Shown here: piece after piece, positions 41,102 to 51,654 of the stretch
Layout: every line of letters starts with the position of its first letter
Numbering within the stretch: the first letter of the stretch is position 1
Source of the DNA: Asterella californica
Lineage: Eukaryota; Streptophyta; Marchantiopsida; Marchantiales; Aytoniaceae
Length of the DNA: 64,000 nt
NCBI GenBank assembly: GCA_036924285.1
Contig: JAYKYS010000010.1
Span: forward strand, 12,933,001-12,997,000
Reading direction: 5' to 3'
The notes under the pieces: generated by a model
What the model saw: only the letters and a program-made list of their open reading frames with translations
Databases searched by the model: none
What the model was told of the DNA's origin: nothing
Program-made: the position numbers and the translations under genes

Positions 41102-43129
41102 GCTGGAAGATCTGTTGCACTAAGCCACAAGCACCTACTATGAGCTGAAGGCTCAGTCCTTCCCAAGTGCCCACAGTCTAGCTTCTACTTCTCAGAAGAC
41201 GAAACTAGTCTTCCAGAAGACAGCTACTCCGTCTTCCGGGATTCTAACCGTACTTCCTAGATAGCTCTCGTCTTCCGAGCTATATCTATACAATCTTATC
41301 TAAGCAAGGCCTCGCATGGATTACCAAGAAGACAACCCACCTTGCATTACATCCTACTTCCTATCAGAAGATACAAGATTCGTGAAACATCAAGTGCATA
41401 ACAGGTTCGGAAGATGGTTGCGGGCTCCTGCGGTGACAGTGGCCTCTGAGAAGACACTCGGGACACCTTCCGATTCAATGTCTTTCTCGGAAGACTTCTC
41501 GAAGTCAGACTTCCCTTCACTGGTCTCACATGTCTTCGTCTTCCTACGCACAATCTATCCTCACAACAGACTCAAGACAATTGCACTATGTTCTTCTGAC
41601 TTCTCACCTCTCATACGCACTCGGAAGAAGCTTGCTACTCGGTGCGAAGACATGACCCTCGACCATTCTCTCCAGATTCTGCCAGCAAGTCTTCTCACGA
41701 CTCTCTTCTAAGTTTGGGAAGAAGAAGGAATGGCTGCTATGGTCGAACAGAAGAGACCCGAAATGGACCCTCACGTCTTCTCGCTCATTTTGCTAGCCTT
41801 TCAGTCTTCTAGTCTCTCTAGGAAGATGTGGAGTTGAGAAGCTTGGAAGACCGAGAGGCACAGGCTTAGTTCCTGACTTCCAACTTCTCGAAATAACAAA
41901 ACAGCTCACCACACCACTTGGGATTCGTACCAAGCCTCTCTTAACACAAAAGCAAAGCAAATCCACTCTTGATACGAATTGTGTTCAGTCGACTTCCGAA
42001 GACAGTCTTCCGAAGATGGTCTTCCGAAGACAGTCAAGTTTAAGAAGCGTCTTCCGAAGATGTGCCCATCTTCCAAATCGTCTTCTGTTCCAGGTTTCGG
42101 GGGTAGAGAGGTAGTAGGGTAGGGAAATTGGTAGCTGGGATCGTCAATTTGGGGACGGGGTGTAGGGAAGCTCGAATTGAACTTAGGAAGGAGTAGGGAG
42201 GTGTCTGACGGAAATTGGACAGCGCTTCCGCGCCCAATGTCTCAATAGAAAGAATGGAGGGTGGGGGTAATCGATCAGGCTGCCTGCACACAACCAAGGA
42301 AGCGCGGGGAATACCAGACAAAGGCGAGAAGAAGTGAGAAGGGAAAAGAACGTGAGGAAGAACCTCTACAGTCTTCTTCTGCTCCCCGAGTTGTCTTCGA
42401 CCTCCGCGCGCTTCTAGCTCTGGCCCTAGCTCCAATGCGACTCCTCACGACTGCGCCTGCTGTCAATTTCTGGCCACGCCTCGATTCCACCTTCGATCCT
42501 ACTCGCTACTCTCCAATGTCAGCTTCTCGGGAGCTCACAAAAACGCCTTCGCTCTCTGCCTTCCGTGCTCCAGCAATTCGGTCTCGCCCTTCGCCTAGCT
42601 GCCAACTGGTTCTCTCCTACCTCGATGTCCTCACTCGATTCCTCTCTCAAAGCTCACTTGCGAAGCTCACTCTCTCAAATCGATCTTCTCAAGCGCGCTG
42701 TGCTGCGGGAAGTTGGAATGCGCCTAATGTGCTTCATGCGCATCTTCTCCGCAGATTAGGGGTTTTCGACCTTAGGTGTCTTCCCCGACCTACCTACCAC
42801 TTGTGTGTTACCTAGTAGGTACACCTACTGTTTTACCCGAAAACTCTTGGTTAGGCCTTCGCGGTCTTTGTCTTCCAGAAGACAGATGTCTTCCGCCGTC
42901 TTCTCATCTTCCGCCATCTTCCCATCTTCCGAAGACGCAACTGAGAAGACGCTTCCCGAAAGACGGTCGTCTTCCGAAGAAGTCAACTTCTTATTAAAAA
43001 GCTCATAAGATCATCTTCCCTCTAAGGAAGCAGTAATCTTAAGTAACAACGCTTCTTCAGTTATACAAACAAGTTATTAATCTTAAAAAATTTAAAAATT
43101 TGTGCCTCCTGTAATTTGTGGGCACCACA
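41102..43129. other. Element 4 right part with palindromic GTCTTC/GAAGAC words
   Basis: Dense GTCTTC and GAAGAC words, including exact 14-mers GTCTTCCAGAAGAC at 41208 and 42870 (also at 39125), and clustered TCTTCCGAAGA words at 41993-42065. An open frame at 42261-42815 (+) and the shifted 42565-42759 (with DLLKRAVLREVGMRLMC) are coding-like but unrecognised. The last 60 bp are AT-rich before the terminus GGCACCACA. Confidence 0.45.
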
Positions 43130-43134
43130 GGTAG

Positions 43135-44281
43135 CGAACCACACCATCTCGCAAAGCAGCTGTGAGCTCTTGACAGTCTCCTCGGAAATGATCACGACTG
43201 TCACACCAAATACATCTACGAACCGGAGCTCCTCCTGGACGTGCAGCAGCAGGCGCCGGTGGCTGCTCTCTCTGCAATCCATCTAGCTCTATCTTCAGCT
43301 CTCGCATCTGCCGAAATCAGGTCTTCAATCTGGTTCTGTTGACCATGGTTCTCCGCAGGTCTCTGAACAGGTGCCCTTTGTGCTGGAGCCGGCACAACTG
43401 GCATCAAAGGAACTGCAGCTGGGACAACAGGTCTGAGAGCAGGGGCCAAAGGCTGCTGTACTTGAGGAGCAGCATAAGGTGGAGTGACCATTTCTGCAAG
43501 CGGACGTCCTCCCACAGCCACTCTTCCCCTCCTCTGCCTTGTCAGTACAGCCACAGCATCCTCAACTCTCCCCCAATCCATAGTAACACCTCCCTCAGCA
43601 GATCGATCGGCCAACATAAAACATAACCGATCTGTTGTAGCATCATCGGTAGCTTGCAAGAAAAGCTCTGTTCTCCTAGCATCTAGGGTTATTCACTCTA
43701 GGGTTGAGAGTTGCCGGTATCTCTGATCAAACTCTCTCATCAACTCACTCAAGCTCATCATACGACCAGGTTGCTGCTCAACAGTCTAGAAATGTCCTTC
43801 TAGTAACTCTCTCTGAATCCTCCTCAAGAAACTCCTCTCGACGAGATCGCTCAAAACTCATCCAGATTCCAAGATTTCTTCTCTGTACATCCCTAACTTG
43901 GTCCCGCAACTCAGGAATGACAGCTAACTCAAAACTTGCTATCATCTCAGCATCAGTAACCCTAACCAGCTCCATCTCTCCTCTATACTCCCGCAGATAT
44001 CTAGAAATATCTCTATCTTCAAACCTTCCACACCTATTCACTATCGCTTGCAAAGCCTTGGTGGATTTTAACTCACCCCCTCCAACGATCGGATGCTGTT
44101 GGACCAAGGCCGCAAGCGTTTTCAGAATCTCAGCCGTATCCAGACCAGGTATAGAGGTCGCTGCAGTCACAGGTGCTACAGAAGGTGCTGCAGTAGACGT
44201 AGATGCAGCAGCCACAGAAGTAGCAGCAGTAGCGCTCTTGCGATCCATCTTCTCTCCTTGTAGTAAACTCAACCTCCTCAA
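43135..44281 (-). pseudogene. Element 2 gag, part before the Element 4 insertion
   Basis: Minus-strand segments from about 44254 leftward: an Ala/Ser/Thr-rich N-terminus, capsid motifs FEDRDISRYLREYRGEME and FELAVIPELRDQVRDVQ, RVTRRTFLDC, then after breaks SLSELMREFDQRYRQL (about 43740) and LFLQATDD, and the zinc knuckle CIWCDSRDHFRGDC near 43200. It ends at VVRY where Element 4 begins. It parallels Element 3 gag throughout. At least two frame changes (about 43780 and 43660) disable it. Confidence 0.85.
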
Positions 44282-44297
44282 TCAATCACCCCAAGAG

Positions 44298-44315
44298 CTC
44301 TCAGTGGAAGCACCA
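44298..44315 (-). promoter_or_regulatory. Primer-binding-like site of Element 2
   Basis: Two bases inside the LTR the minus strand reads TGGTGCTTCCACTGAGAG. It starts with TGG as expected for a tRNA CCA end. It differs from the Element 3 site beyond the first five bases. I cannot name the tRNA. Confidence 0.6.
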
Positions 44316-44317
44316 GA

Positions 44318-45637
44318 TGTAGAGTTGAGAGTCTTCCTGGGAAGGGCGAACCTTCTGGCTGTGATATGAGCTTGAAGGCTGTGTTCAATCTACTCAGGGA
44401 GGCGTTGGGCTTCAAGCTGTGACTGGTTTGCTCAAAGGATAGGCTTCAGGTCTCAAGGTGATACTGAAAAACACTCAAATAAGTCTCTTGGCTCTTCTGA
44501 TATGTTCAGGGAGCAAAGTTCAGGCTTAACTAGCAATGATAAGATCAGATGACGAACTTTGACACTCAAGATTGAGAAATATGTGAAGGTTCAGACTTCA
44601 GAACTCCTCTTACATGTTAATGAGGTCCTACTGGATACACATACGAAGTTTCAGCTTCAGATCAATTCAGAGCACTAAGATATGAGTAGAAACTTTCTGA
44701 GTAGAGAAATTACGGCAATTTCTGGTACCCAGACAGCTATTTCGACCTAGAACAGAGAATTGGCTTGACCACTTTGGAAAATTCTTACAGGATTTGCAGT
44801 ACACAGCTTGCTGAACACTCCTGTGAAGTTGGGTCTCCTGATTCCACACAGAACTCCAGATCTCGCTCTCTGAAGTTGCTGTTCCAGATTGAGAGCTTTT
44901 CAGACCCCCTCAGCTTCAGCGGCCACCCTGAATTACTCAGTCACTCAAATGATATGAAAAGTTTTGGACAGTCGTATCCCAGCTGACAGTGAACGCAACC
45001 TCGAAGGTTTGAAGCGATTTCCTCAATTCTGCTGGAATTGACACTGAAAACCCCAAAATCAACAAAAGTGCAGCAGTTTTGGCACAATCCGAACTTCAAT
45101 TTGGCATAACTCCTTGTTTATTGATCCAAATCGATCAAGAATTTCACTGACAGTGCTTGGCTCGACGAGCTCTATCTCCTTGTCCTCTCAGATTTTGCAG
45201 TGTCCCCACCAATTGCTCGAAATCCTCTTTAGAGCTCTGTTTCTAAACTTAGAGTTTTACAAAAGACAAAAATGGACCAATGGGAGTTCATAGCTCCACT
45301 TGACTGTCCTTTTGTGCCTTAAACTACCTGGTAACGTATCTACACTCATAGGCTACCACGTCAAGCCCCCTAGAGTGCCAGCGTAAAACTTAAACTACCT
45401 AAAATGACACGCAGCCCCGAAAGATAACTTAAATCAGCTAGAAAGCGTGCATGGGCGACACGCAAATACAACCCATGAGCTTAAACCCCTATCAACATGG
45501 TAATCAACCTACTAAGACTCAAAATATATAACATCTTCCAAAAATGGACTTCTCTGAGGTCTTAACTTCACTCAGAGAGACTAACGCCTGACAGAGAAGT
45601 GAATCATTTACTATGTGAAATGATTCACATCACGACA
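44318..45637 (-). repeat. LTR-D, 5' LTR of Element 2
   Basis: 1320 bp, same limits and length as 22041-23360 with about 17-19 visible substitutions (for example GGAAGGACG/GGAAGGGCG near the start, GCGGCCGCC/GCGGCCACC at about 44920, AACTTATC/AACGTATC at about 45335). Confidence 0.93.
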
Positions 45638-46676
45638 CCGTCCAAACGAATAGCCCGATCTATGATCCATCTTTCTTGGTTTGGTTACCTTGAGAATAGT
45701 GAGACTCCAAACAAACCGTTTGGAGTTCCTCGCAAAAACACACAAGAAATTTGATCGCAAGAAGCAAAAAGTTGTCATAAATCGACTCCTTGTGACTCAA
45801 ACTCTCTCACCACACCCAAACCTACAATCTAATCTACATACCGTCTTCTCTTTGTGTAGGTGAAGACTCCTTGATCACGTCGACATCAAGAACGAAGAGC
45901 TTGACTCACTGATCACCAAGAACAGTCCAACCTCATGTCACAAGTGAACAAAAACTGACATAAGCGCTTCCATGCGTACTAATTTCACCCAAAACTTCCA
46001 AATCATCTCGAAGAAACTTTATATCAATTTCAATTTCCTGAAGAACTCGATGTTCTCATCCTGATGGATCCAAGTACGACAAATGTGGACTCCATAACGA
46101 CCTGAACGGTCCAACTCTCCTTCGCATGTCACTGAAGCATTCTAAATTCTCTTCTGTTTGTCTCAATTTCTCTCAGAACACACACTACGATCCGCCTCTT
46201 CACAAACCGTCTTAACCAATGCGTAGTCTGCACAGATCTGAATCCAATGACACATTGCGTGCTTGCATTGGACCTCCTGATCTCCCCAACTGTCCATCGA
46301 CAGATCGTAGATACAAACTAACTCTTTAAGTTTCCCCCTTACGTCAGTTCAGAATACGTGAGTTTTTCTCAGATCATGGCCAAGCAGCCCTATTGCACCC
46401 TTAGTATAGTGCTAGGAACGAAAATACTCAATCAGCATCGGTAAGCTAGGGCTTAGCTTGATTTTCCCATCGTTCGAACCTCGTAGCTTCACCATTAAGC
46501 GCCCAAATGAAACAAATGAAGTGCCTTTGGGAACCAACAAGGAGCTCTATCACTTGATACAATGAAAGTCAAGATCTGAAATAGATCAAAAAGTCGTTGG
46601 AGATAAATATCTTTGGAGCAAAAATATAAAACTCCAAAATATGATTTTCAAGTAAGAGCTAGTTCACGACGTGACA
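45638..46676 (-). repeat. LTR-C, 5' LTR of Element C, right portion
   Basis: Continues the LTR cut at 22040: CCGTCCAAACGAATAGCCCGATC through AGTTCACGACGTGACA. It matches 16440-17819 of the solo LTR but has a single copy of the 157-bp unit. It is followed by ACGG at 46677-46680. Confidence 0.78.
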
Positions 46677-49600
46677 ACGGACCAATCTTCTTGTGCATAT
46701 CCGTCCAGTCCTTCAGATCTACCATCTGAACAATAGCCATCTAGATACAAACCATAACGCAACACCATTTGTATTCCTTTTGCGTCTCGTCCATAGACAA
46801 CTCGTCTTGATCAACTCGAAGAAGGATGGACAATTTCTTGTAATTAGTTACAATGTCAACATACATTTCTATAACTCGTCTTCAGTTTGCACCTTGATTG
46901 TTTTCATATTCAATCATTTCTTCAGTTGATTTGAGATTTCTCTCGTCTTCTTGTTCTTGATAAACTGCTGGTGAAAGTATTCAACTTTTTGATGAAATGT
47001 ATACTTCCGACGAAGGTCAGCATCAACATTGTCATCGTGCGTAAATAACGATGCTTTGCTCTTGGACAAACCAGCAGTTGTTGGTAATGTCTCAAATATT
47101 GAACCAACAACTAGATCCTCGTCAACACACTGTGGTTACCACCAGTGACGTAAAACTTTCACGTAAGCGATGGCAGTGAAACCCAGTCATCTTTCATAAG
47201 ACAGTCTTTCAGACCCATCTTGTAATGTGGGTAAGTATTCTCTTGTATTGCCTTTTTCAACCTCTCGACAAAGGAATGACTAACTGCACGAATCTGGTAC
47301 ATACCCTAGTTGTCATTGTTTGCTTTCACCATTGGTTCATAGAACTGATCAATCTTGATTTGAATCACCTCGTATGTGACACGACCATACTCAACAGCTT
47401 CATGTCAGATTTCATTCTTCAAATCTTGCATAAAAGTCATCTCTTGTATAGACGAAAGAAGAGGTCAGCCCATGAAGTTCATGGACGGTGGGTGTTTTCG
47501 AGAGAATAGCCCATGAAGTTCATAAGCTGCACCCCCAATGAACTAGGCAGTCCATGATCTTCATGAGTTGTCCCCCTTAGATGACAGACCCATGAAGTTC
47601 ATGGATTGACCTCCACCTTCGGATGCGGGTCTATGAATTTCATGGACTGACCTTCGGCTGGGGAGATCAGTCCATGAAGTTCATATGCTCGCCTTCGCAG
47701 GTGGAGGCTAGCTTGACCCTCTCCCTTACCTTAGTGGGAGCGGGCCAAGAAATTCAATGCAAAAATAAAAATACTAGGAAAAGGGAGAACGACGAAGAAC
47801 TTCTTTGTGTTAGCCGACCAATCTTGATCTCTTGACAAATCAGGTCGGAGTAGAACTCTTTCACGAATTGCTTCACTTGGACCTCCTAACGTTCGAAGCC
47901 GCTTTTAGGCAAAATCACCAAAAGTTCAATTGTCCAAATGTTTGCAGATGTAGTAATGATGAACCCGGCTGTAGTCATATCTTTCTGCCTCTCTACAAGC
48001 ATGAGTTGCAAAACGTCTAACTCTAGCAACCCTTCCATTACGAACCATTTCAGTTTACAAGTCTTTTTTGAAACTTCGTGGAAAATGTTTACGGTTGTAA
48101 ACAAAGGTGGTGCAGTGGAGGCCATGGTTCAGCTGGATTTCAAGATCCTTGCAAAGAACAACTTGCGGGATTTTCTAAATCTTCTATTTTAGAAGATATC
48201 TGCCATATGAATAGATTAGAGCCGGTAGAGAAAAACGAGGAGAGCTGATAATCATAAAAACAAATGAGAAAATAAATTATAGTGTCTCTTATATATAGAA
48301 CGTCTGATATATCGAGCGAGAAATTCAAAAATTGCAACTTTGGGTCAAAATTATAGCTTAAGAAGTTATTGTAGAAATAAAATAATTTGATCTATTTCTA
48401 AAAATTGAACTTCAAATATAAGATTCTTAAGGATCTGCATCATCTAGTATAAATACCGAGAGCAACCAGTCATTATTTCTTCTTGCTGTGAGGAAGTATC
48501 GACGTAAAAGTCAATCATCTATTTTGTCTTTGTTTTCAAACTATATTGAATTTCTTGTCAAGAATGACAAAAGATAAAAATAAAAAAGTTAAGAAACATA
48601 GCAAATCAGATATAGAGGAATGATACATGATGATGACGTAAGTTTGATGATTGGAATTCTTCAGATTTCGAACCTCACGTTTCAAGTGGAAGCGGCAAGC
48701 GGGTGCATCTTTCCTCTATTTCTAAGAAAGTACAATGTCTAGGAGAAGAGAGTTCTCGTCAGATTTCTACCCCCTTACAGCAACACGATCAAGCTGAAAT
48801 CGATCCATTTGACTATTTGATAGGCAACTTGCTCTCGAGTCATGTTGTGCAACCTATGATGTTCATGGAGCGACCGTCTAACTTGAAGAGCTAAATTTTC
48901 AAAGAACGCATGTTCTTTGTGTAGTTTTTGGAGATGACACTTTTATCAGAAAGTTATCCTGCTAAGATGTTTGATTCTGTTTCAGACGAAAGTAGTTCAT
49001 ATTGTTTAGCACAAAGCAATGACAACACTCCAAATAGTGTTCAGAACGGCACTAATTTTAATTTATCTCCTAACAGGTTAGTACTTGTTGCGTCTATGAT
49101 CGTCAAACGTTTTACACCTCCGACCATCATTTTTCACCAAGGTCTCTGCTCCTTCAGGATTACTTGGTTTGAGAAATGAGATTGGAGGCAACGAACTAGA
49201 TGAGAGTTCATCTTCTAGCGACGAGGAGAAAGAAAGTGAAAACAAAGACGATCTGAGACCTACAGAATTGTCTCTATAGATCAATTTTGGTCTATGATCA
49301 GCAAGAAGAAGGAATCAGAGCAACATCGGATCAAATTCAACGTCGTCAGCATCCAACGAGTCTTTCTCTATCCAAGTAGACATAGAAGAATCCATTTGAC
49401 AATCAGAATGATTTTTGCATCAATGAAGCAAGAGATATTCAAATGTCTCAACGATTGTCACCTACATCCATGACAGATTGGTGCAGACACCATGATTCAA
49501 AGAGACGCTTAGAGGAAGTCCTTAGTCTTAAAGATCATCAGGTCAACAATCCAAACGCGCACTTCTTGGACAAGTAGATGAGAAATTCATCCACATGAAA

Positions 49601-49796
49601 CTAGATCCTCAAGTTATGAGAAAAGATATCAAGAAGTTCTGTTGCCAAAACCTTTGCTTATGGAATGTAAGCTTGGAGCTTTTGAGAACTGAAAGAGAAT
49701 GTTATTTCTGACTTAAACGCAAAGAGAGATCTGTGTTTTTATATTCTTGTTTTCTTAAACTTGTTGCTCCTCAACCATCTCAGAGTTGTGTGTATA
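46677..49796. other. Relic region, coding-like pieces on both strands
   Basis: A minus-strand open frame at 47886-48125 (MASTAPPLFTTVNIFHEVSK) and minus-strand pieces near 46960-47010 (RRKYTFHQKVEYFHQQFIKN) are coding-like but interrupted and unrecognised. Plus-strand frames at 48703-48894 and 48928-49179 are Ser-rich, with no domain. The region also holds the palindrome array (47470-47686). It may be a decayed DNA transposon or gene together with 50730-51170. Confidence 0.35.
47470..47686. repeat. Six CCATGAAGTTCATGG palindromes at 41-bp spacing
   Basis: Copies begin at 47470, 47511, 47552, 47590, 47631 and 47672, that is at intervals of 41, 41, 38, 41 and 41 bp. Each is a version of the near-perfect 15-bp palindrome CCATGAA-G-TTCATGG; the DNA between copies differs. 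Single related copies are near 14601 (CCATGAAGTCCATGG) and 50343 (CCATGAACTCCATGG). Confidence 0.85.
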
Positions 49797-49858
49797 GATC
49801 ACCTTATTAAATGCCTTACGGCACAGATGTATGTTGTAAGGCATTTAATAAGGTGATC
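49797..49858. repeat. Perfect 23-bp inverted repeat with 16-nt loop
   Basis: Left arm 49797-49819 (GATCACCTTATTAAATGCCT then TAC) and right arm 49836-49858 are exact reverse complements. One more outer pair (A49796-T49859) extends the stem. The loop is GGCACAGATGTATGTT. It could be a small RNA hairpin, a target-site or end-joining relic, or a short foldback element. Confidence 0.85.
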
Positions 49859-49859
49859 T

Positions 49860-50729
49860 TCTATGTAAGTAATGATCGTCTTCGTAGAATTCAAAGAGAT
49901 CCTAATCGTCATCATGCATCTAGACATGTTCATTTAGCTCAAAAAAGTTCTAAAAGATTTCTCTTGCAAGAATGATTGGATTCGTTTTTCCTCTCTCATC
50001 GTGAGCGACAATCAAATACGACCAATTATCATCTTCCCAACAATCTATCCAAGAACGAAGTATATGATTACTATAAGACAGATAGGTTTGTTTTGTCTAT
50101 AGAAGAGAGTAGGATGAAACTACTTTGTTTCTCTTCATTGACAAGATATTGGTAGAATATTATCCTTCGATACGGATACCAAATCACAACAGATTCTAAC
50201 GTTGTGATTTTTGTGAGATGAAGAACAACGAGATCGATCACTCCCCGGCGGAGATAAAGATACAAATGTTGTAATATTTTGATTCGATAATCTGTATTAT
50301 GCAAGGATATGCATGAATGTTATCATCGCTCGAGTTTGTTCATCCATGAACTCCATGGATCGTCTATATTCAACTGCTTAGTTATTGATTTCATTGATCT
50401 TTTTCAAGCAGAATATGTAGTTACAACATTGAAGAGTCACAGACGTCAACAAGCAGATGAGCGAGGAACCGGCGCACGGAGAAAGAAGAAAGCATTGATC
50501 TCATCAGAGGATTGTGCTTACTGTTCTATAGATGAAATGGATCAAATCAAAACGGATTTTCTGCATTACTCCAAAGTTCCCAAAGCGGTTCATAGTGCTT
50601 CTTTGATGGGAGGTTCATCTCGTGAGGGCGCTTATCTTCCATAAGATGTTTCAGACTAGAGTGTTCTTTACGAATGATAATATCAAGTCAAATTCTAACT
50701 GACTATTACGATCTTGCATCGGATAATCT
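49860..50729. other. No confident gene
   Basis: A plus-strand open frame at 50309-50644 includes KKKALISSEDCAYCSIDEMD and KVPKAVHSA, coding-like and possibly the upstream part of the DUF7869-like relic that follows. Nothing else is recognised. Confidence 0.35.
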
Positions 50730-51170
50730 GCGAGCGGGAAGGTCCTCTTCCCTCTATGTTGTACCTACAGTACGAGGGCTTACAGTTACATAATATTGTA
50801 AGAGAAAATAAGACAATATTGTTTTTGCATACTTAGCAATGTTAGTAGAGAAGAATCAAAATCGGCTTTCTCATGGTGCGACATACTCACAATCATGCAG
50901 ATCATATGTTTAGTATATTCTCGACATCTTTGAGCTCGAAGAATGCATTTACGCTTTCGCAACTCAGAGACGTTATCTGTCAAGCTTACATGACACAACC
51001 AATAGTGACGCTTCTTGAGAAGACATATCATTTCAAACGTTGTCGAGGAATTACCATGGCCAGTTCAACCACTTCATGATATAACGTACAATCAACAATT
51101 CAAGATCAAAGCCGATAGTAACCAAGTGGTACAAATTTGGTGTAAAAATGTCTCCACATTATGTACACTG
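50730..51170 (+). pseudogene. Relic of a DUF7869-type domain protein
   Basis: Across several frames the plus strand encodes LPSMLYLQ, then NIVRENKTILFLHT, then IKIGFLMVRHTHNHADHMFS, then LSSKNAFTLSQLRDVICQAY, then FKIKADSNQVVQIW. The order fits what I recall of DUF7869-type proteins, in which an asparagine/ENK stretch is followed by a GHTHEDxDxxFS motif. Here the Gly of GHTH is Arg and the acidic residues are His/Ala, so the conserved motif is decayed. Such proteins are multicopy and transposon-associated in several eukaryotes. Stops and frame changes make this a relic. Confidence rests on motif order only. Confidence 0.5.
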
Positions 51171-51654
51171 GGTACTTGAGGAAGATGTCCTCAACTGTTG
51201 TTCTTTCCTACTGGAAGAGAGATGCACTCTTCGGACCTCTTATGGTTGATATCACATCTGGAAGCAAAAAAATCAAGAGTTAATCAAGTAGGGTCTACAG
51301 AAGACGTGGGGATCACCGCAAATGCTTTGTGAAATATTTTACGCATCAAAAATGATATTCAGAACACATGTTACTCGTATTTAAAAGAAGAAGAAAAACA
51401 ATGATAGAATCACTGGTTCTACACACAAGAAAATACATCACGAAAATTGGTTGAAGGTCGTTCGTTCACATTTTCATTGAGTTGGCGGTGGTCAAGTGTT
51501 AGAAGTGGTTTCAGTTTTTCAAGAGAAACTATCAGCATCCATGTTGTCCTAAGGGTTGGAGAGATGGAGAATCTCGACTAAACTAAAGGCCTACCGGCTC
51601 CTAAGTTGGAGTGAGGCTATCAATCACGCCACTTATGTTCTATGTTCTCAGTCC
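51171..51654. other. No recognisable gene
   Basis: Mixed-composition DNA between the DUF7869-like relic and the GC-rich stem-loop region. Nothing is identified. Confidence 0.3.

Larger units (their letters stand above)
28460..43129 (-). mobile_element. Element 4: about 6-kb insertion of unknown class carrying a coiled-coil ORF
   Basis: It splits Element 2 gag. Removing 28460-43129 and one copy of the flank restores the gag reading frame (VVRY then QNG). The flanks are GATAG on the left and GGTAG on the right, a 5-bp duplication with one mismatch. The ends are TGTAGTGACG...GGCACCACA, so TG...CA with a short imperfect inverted repeat (TGTRGTGMC). I found no second copy of either terminal sequence, so I cannot show LTRs. 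After removing Element 3 it is about 5.96 kb and carries a minus-strand coiled-coil ORF and many GTCTTC/GAAGAC words. It could be a non-autonomous LTR element with diverged LTRs or a DNA transposon carrying a captured gene. Confidence 0.6.
22041..45637 (-). mobile_element. Element 2: Ty3/Gypsy retrotransposon split by Element 4
   Basis: A minus-strand element with 1320-bp LTRs at both ends (22041-23360, 44318-45637) and a 4-bp target duplication CCGT. From the 5' LTR: primer site at 44298-44315, gag at 43092-44281 and 28186-28491, protease at 27025-28149, pol at 23407-26989, polypurine tract at 23361-23373. The gag is interrupted by 28460-43129. I count roughly 17-19 differences between the two LTRs by eye, so it is older than Element 3. 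Several frameshifts disable pol. It is the same lineage as Element 3: they share the D-H-G protease site, gag and integrase spacing. Confidence 0.9.
14729..46676 (-). mobile_element. Element C: outermost, gag-only Ty3/Gypsy remnant of the nest
   Basis: Read on the minus strand, the 5' LTR is 21396-22040 plus 45638-46676 (split by Element 2) and the 3' LTR is 14729-18406 (split by a solo LTR). Between them, 18407-21395 holds a polypurine tract, an inserted LTR-like block and a gag relic (20470-21229). After removal of insertions the LTRs are about 1.65 kb each. Pol is absent, so the copy is internally deleted. No matching target duplication is found: the right flank is ACGG, and the left flank is unclear. 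Assignment of both LTRs to one insertion rests on family identity and on the primer site and gag sitting correctly beside the right LTR. Confidence 0.7.

Noticed and set aside
42261..42815. Plus-strand open frame as a gene
   Set aside because: Ser/Arg/Pro-rich with no recognisable domain. The more protein-like stretch is in another frame, and the region is full of short motifs. I left it within the Element 4 description.
28460..43129. Element 4 as a CACTA transposon
   Set aside because: The left end shows TGTAGTG, not CACTA at the 5' end, and the flanks are better explained by TG...CA with a 5-bp near-duplication than by a 3-bp one. No transposase is seen.
47470..47686. Regularly spaced repeats as a CRISPR array
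   Set aside because: Repeats are 15-bp palindromes with about 26-bp intervals in eukaryotic DNA. There are no cas genes, and repeat length and variation do not fit.
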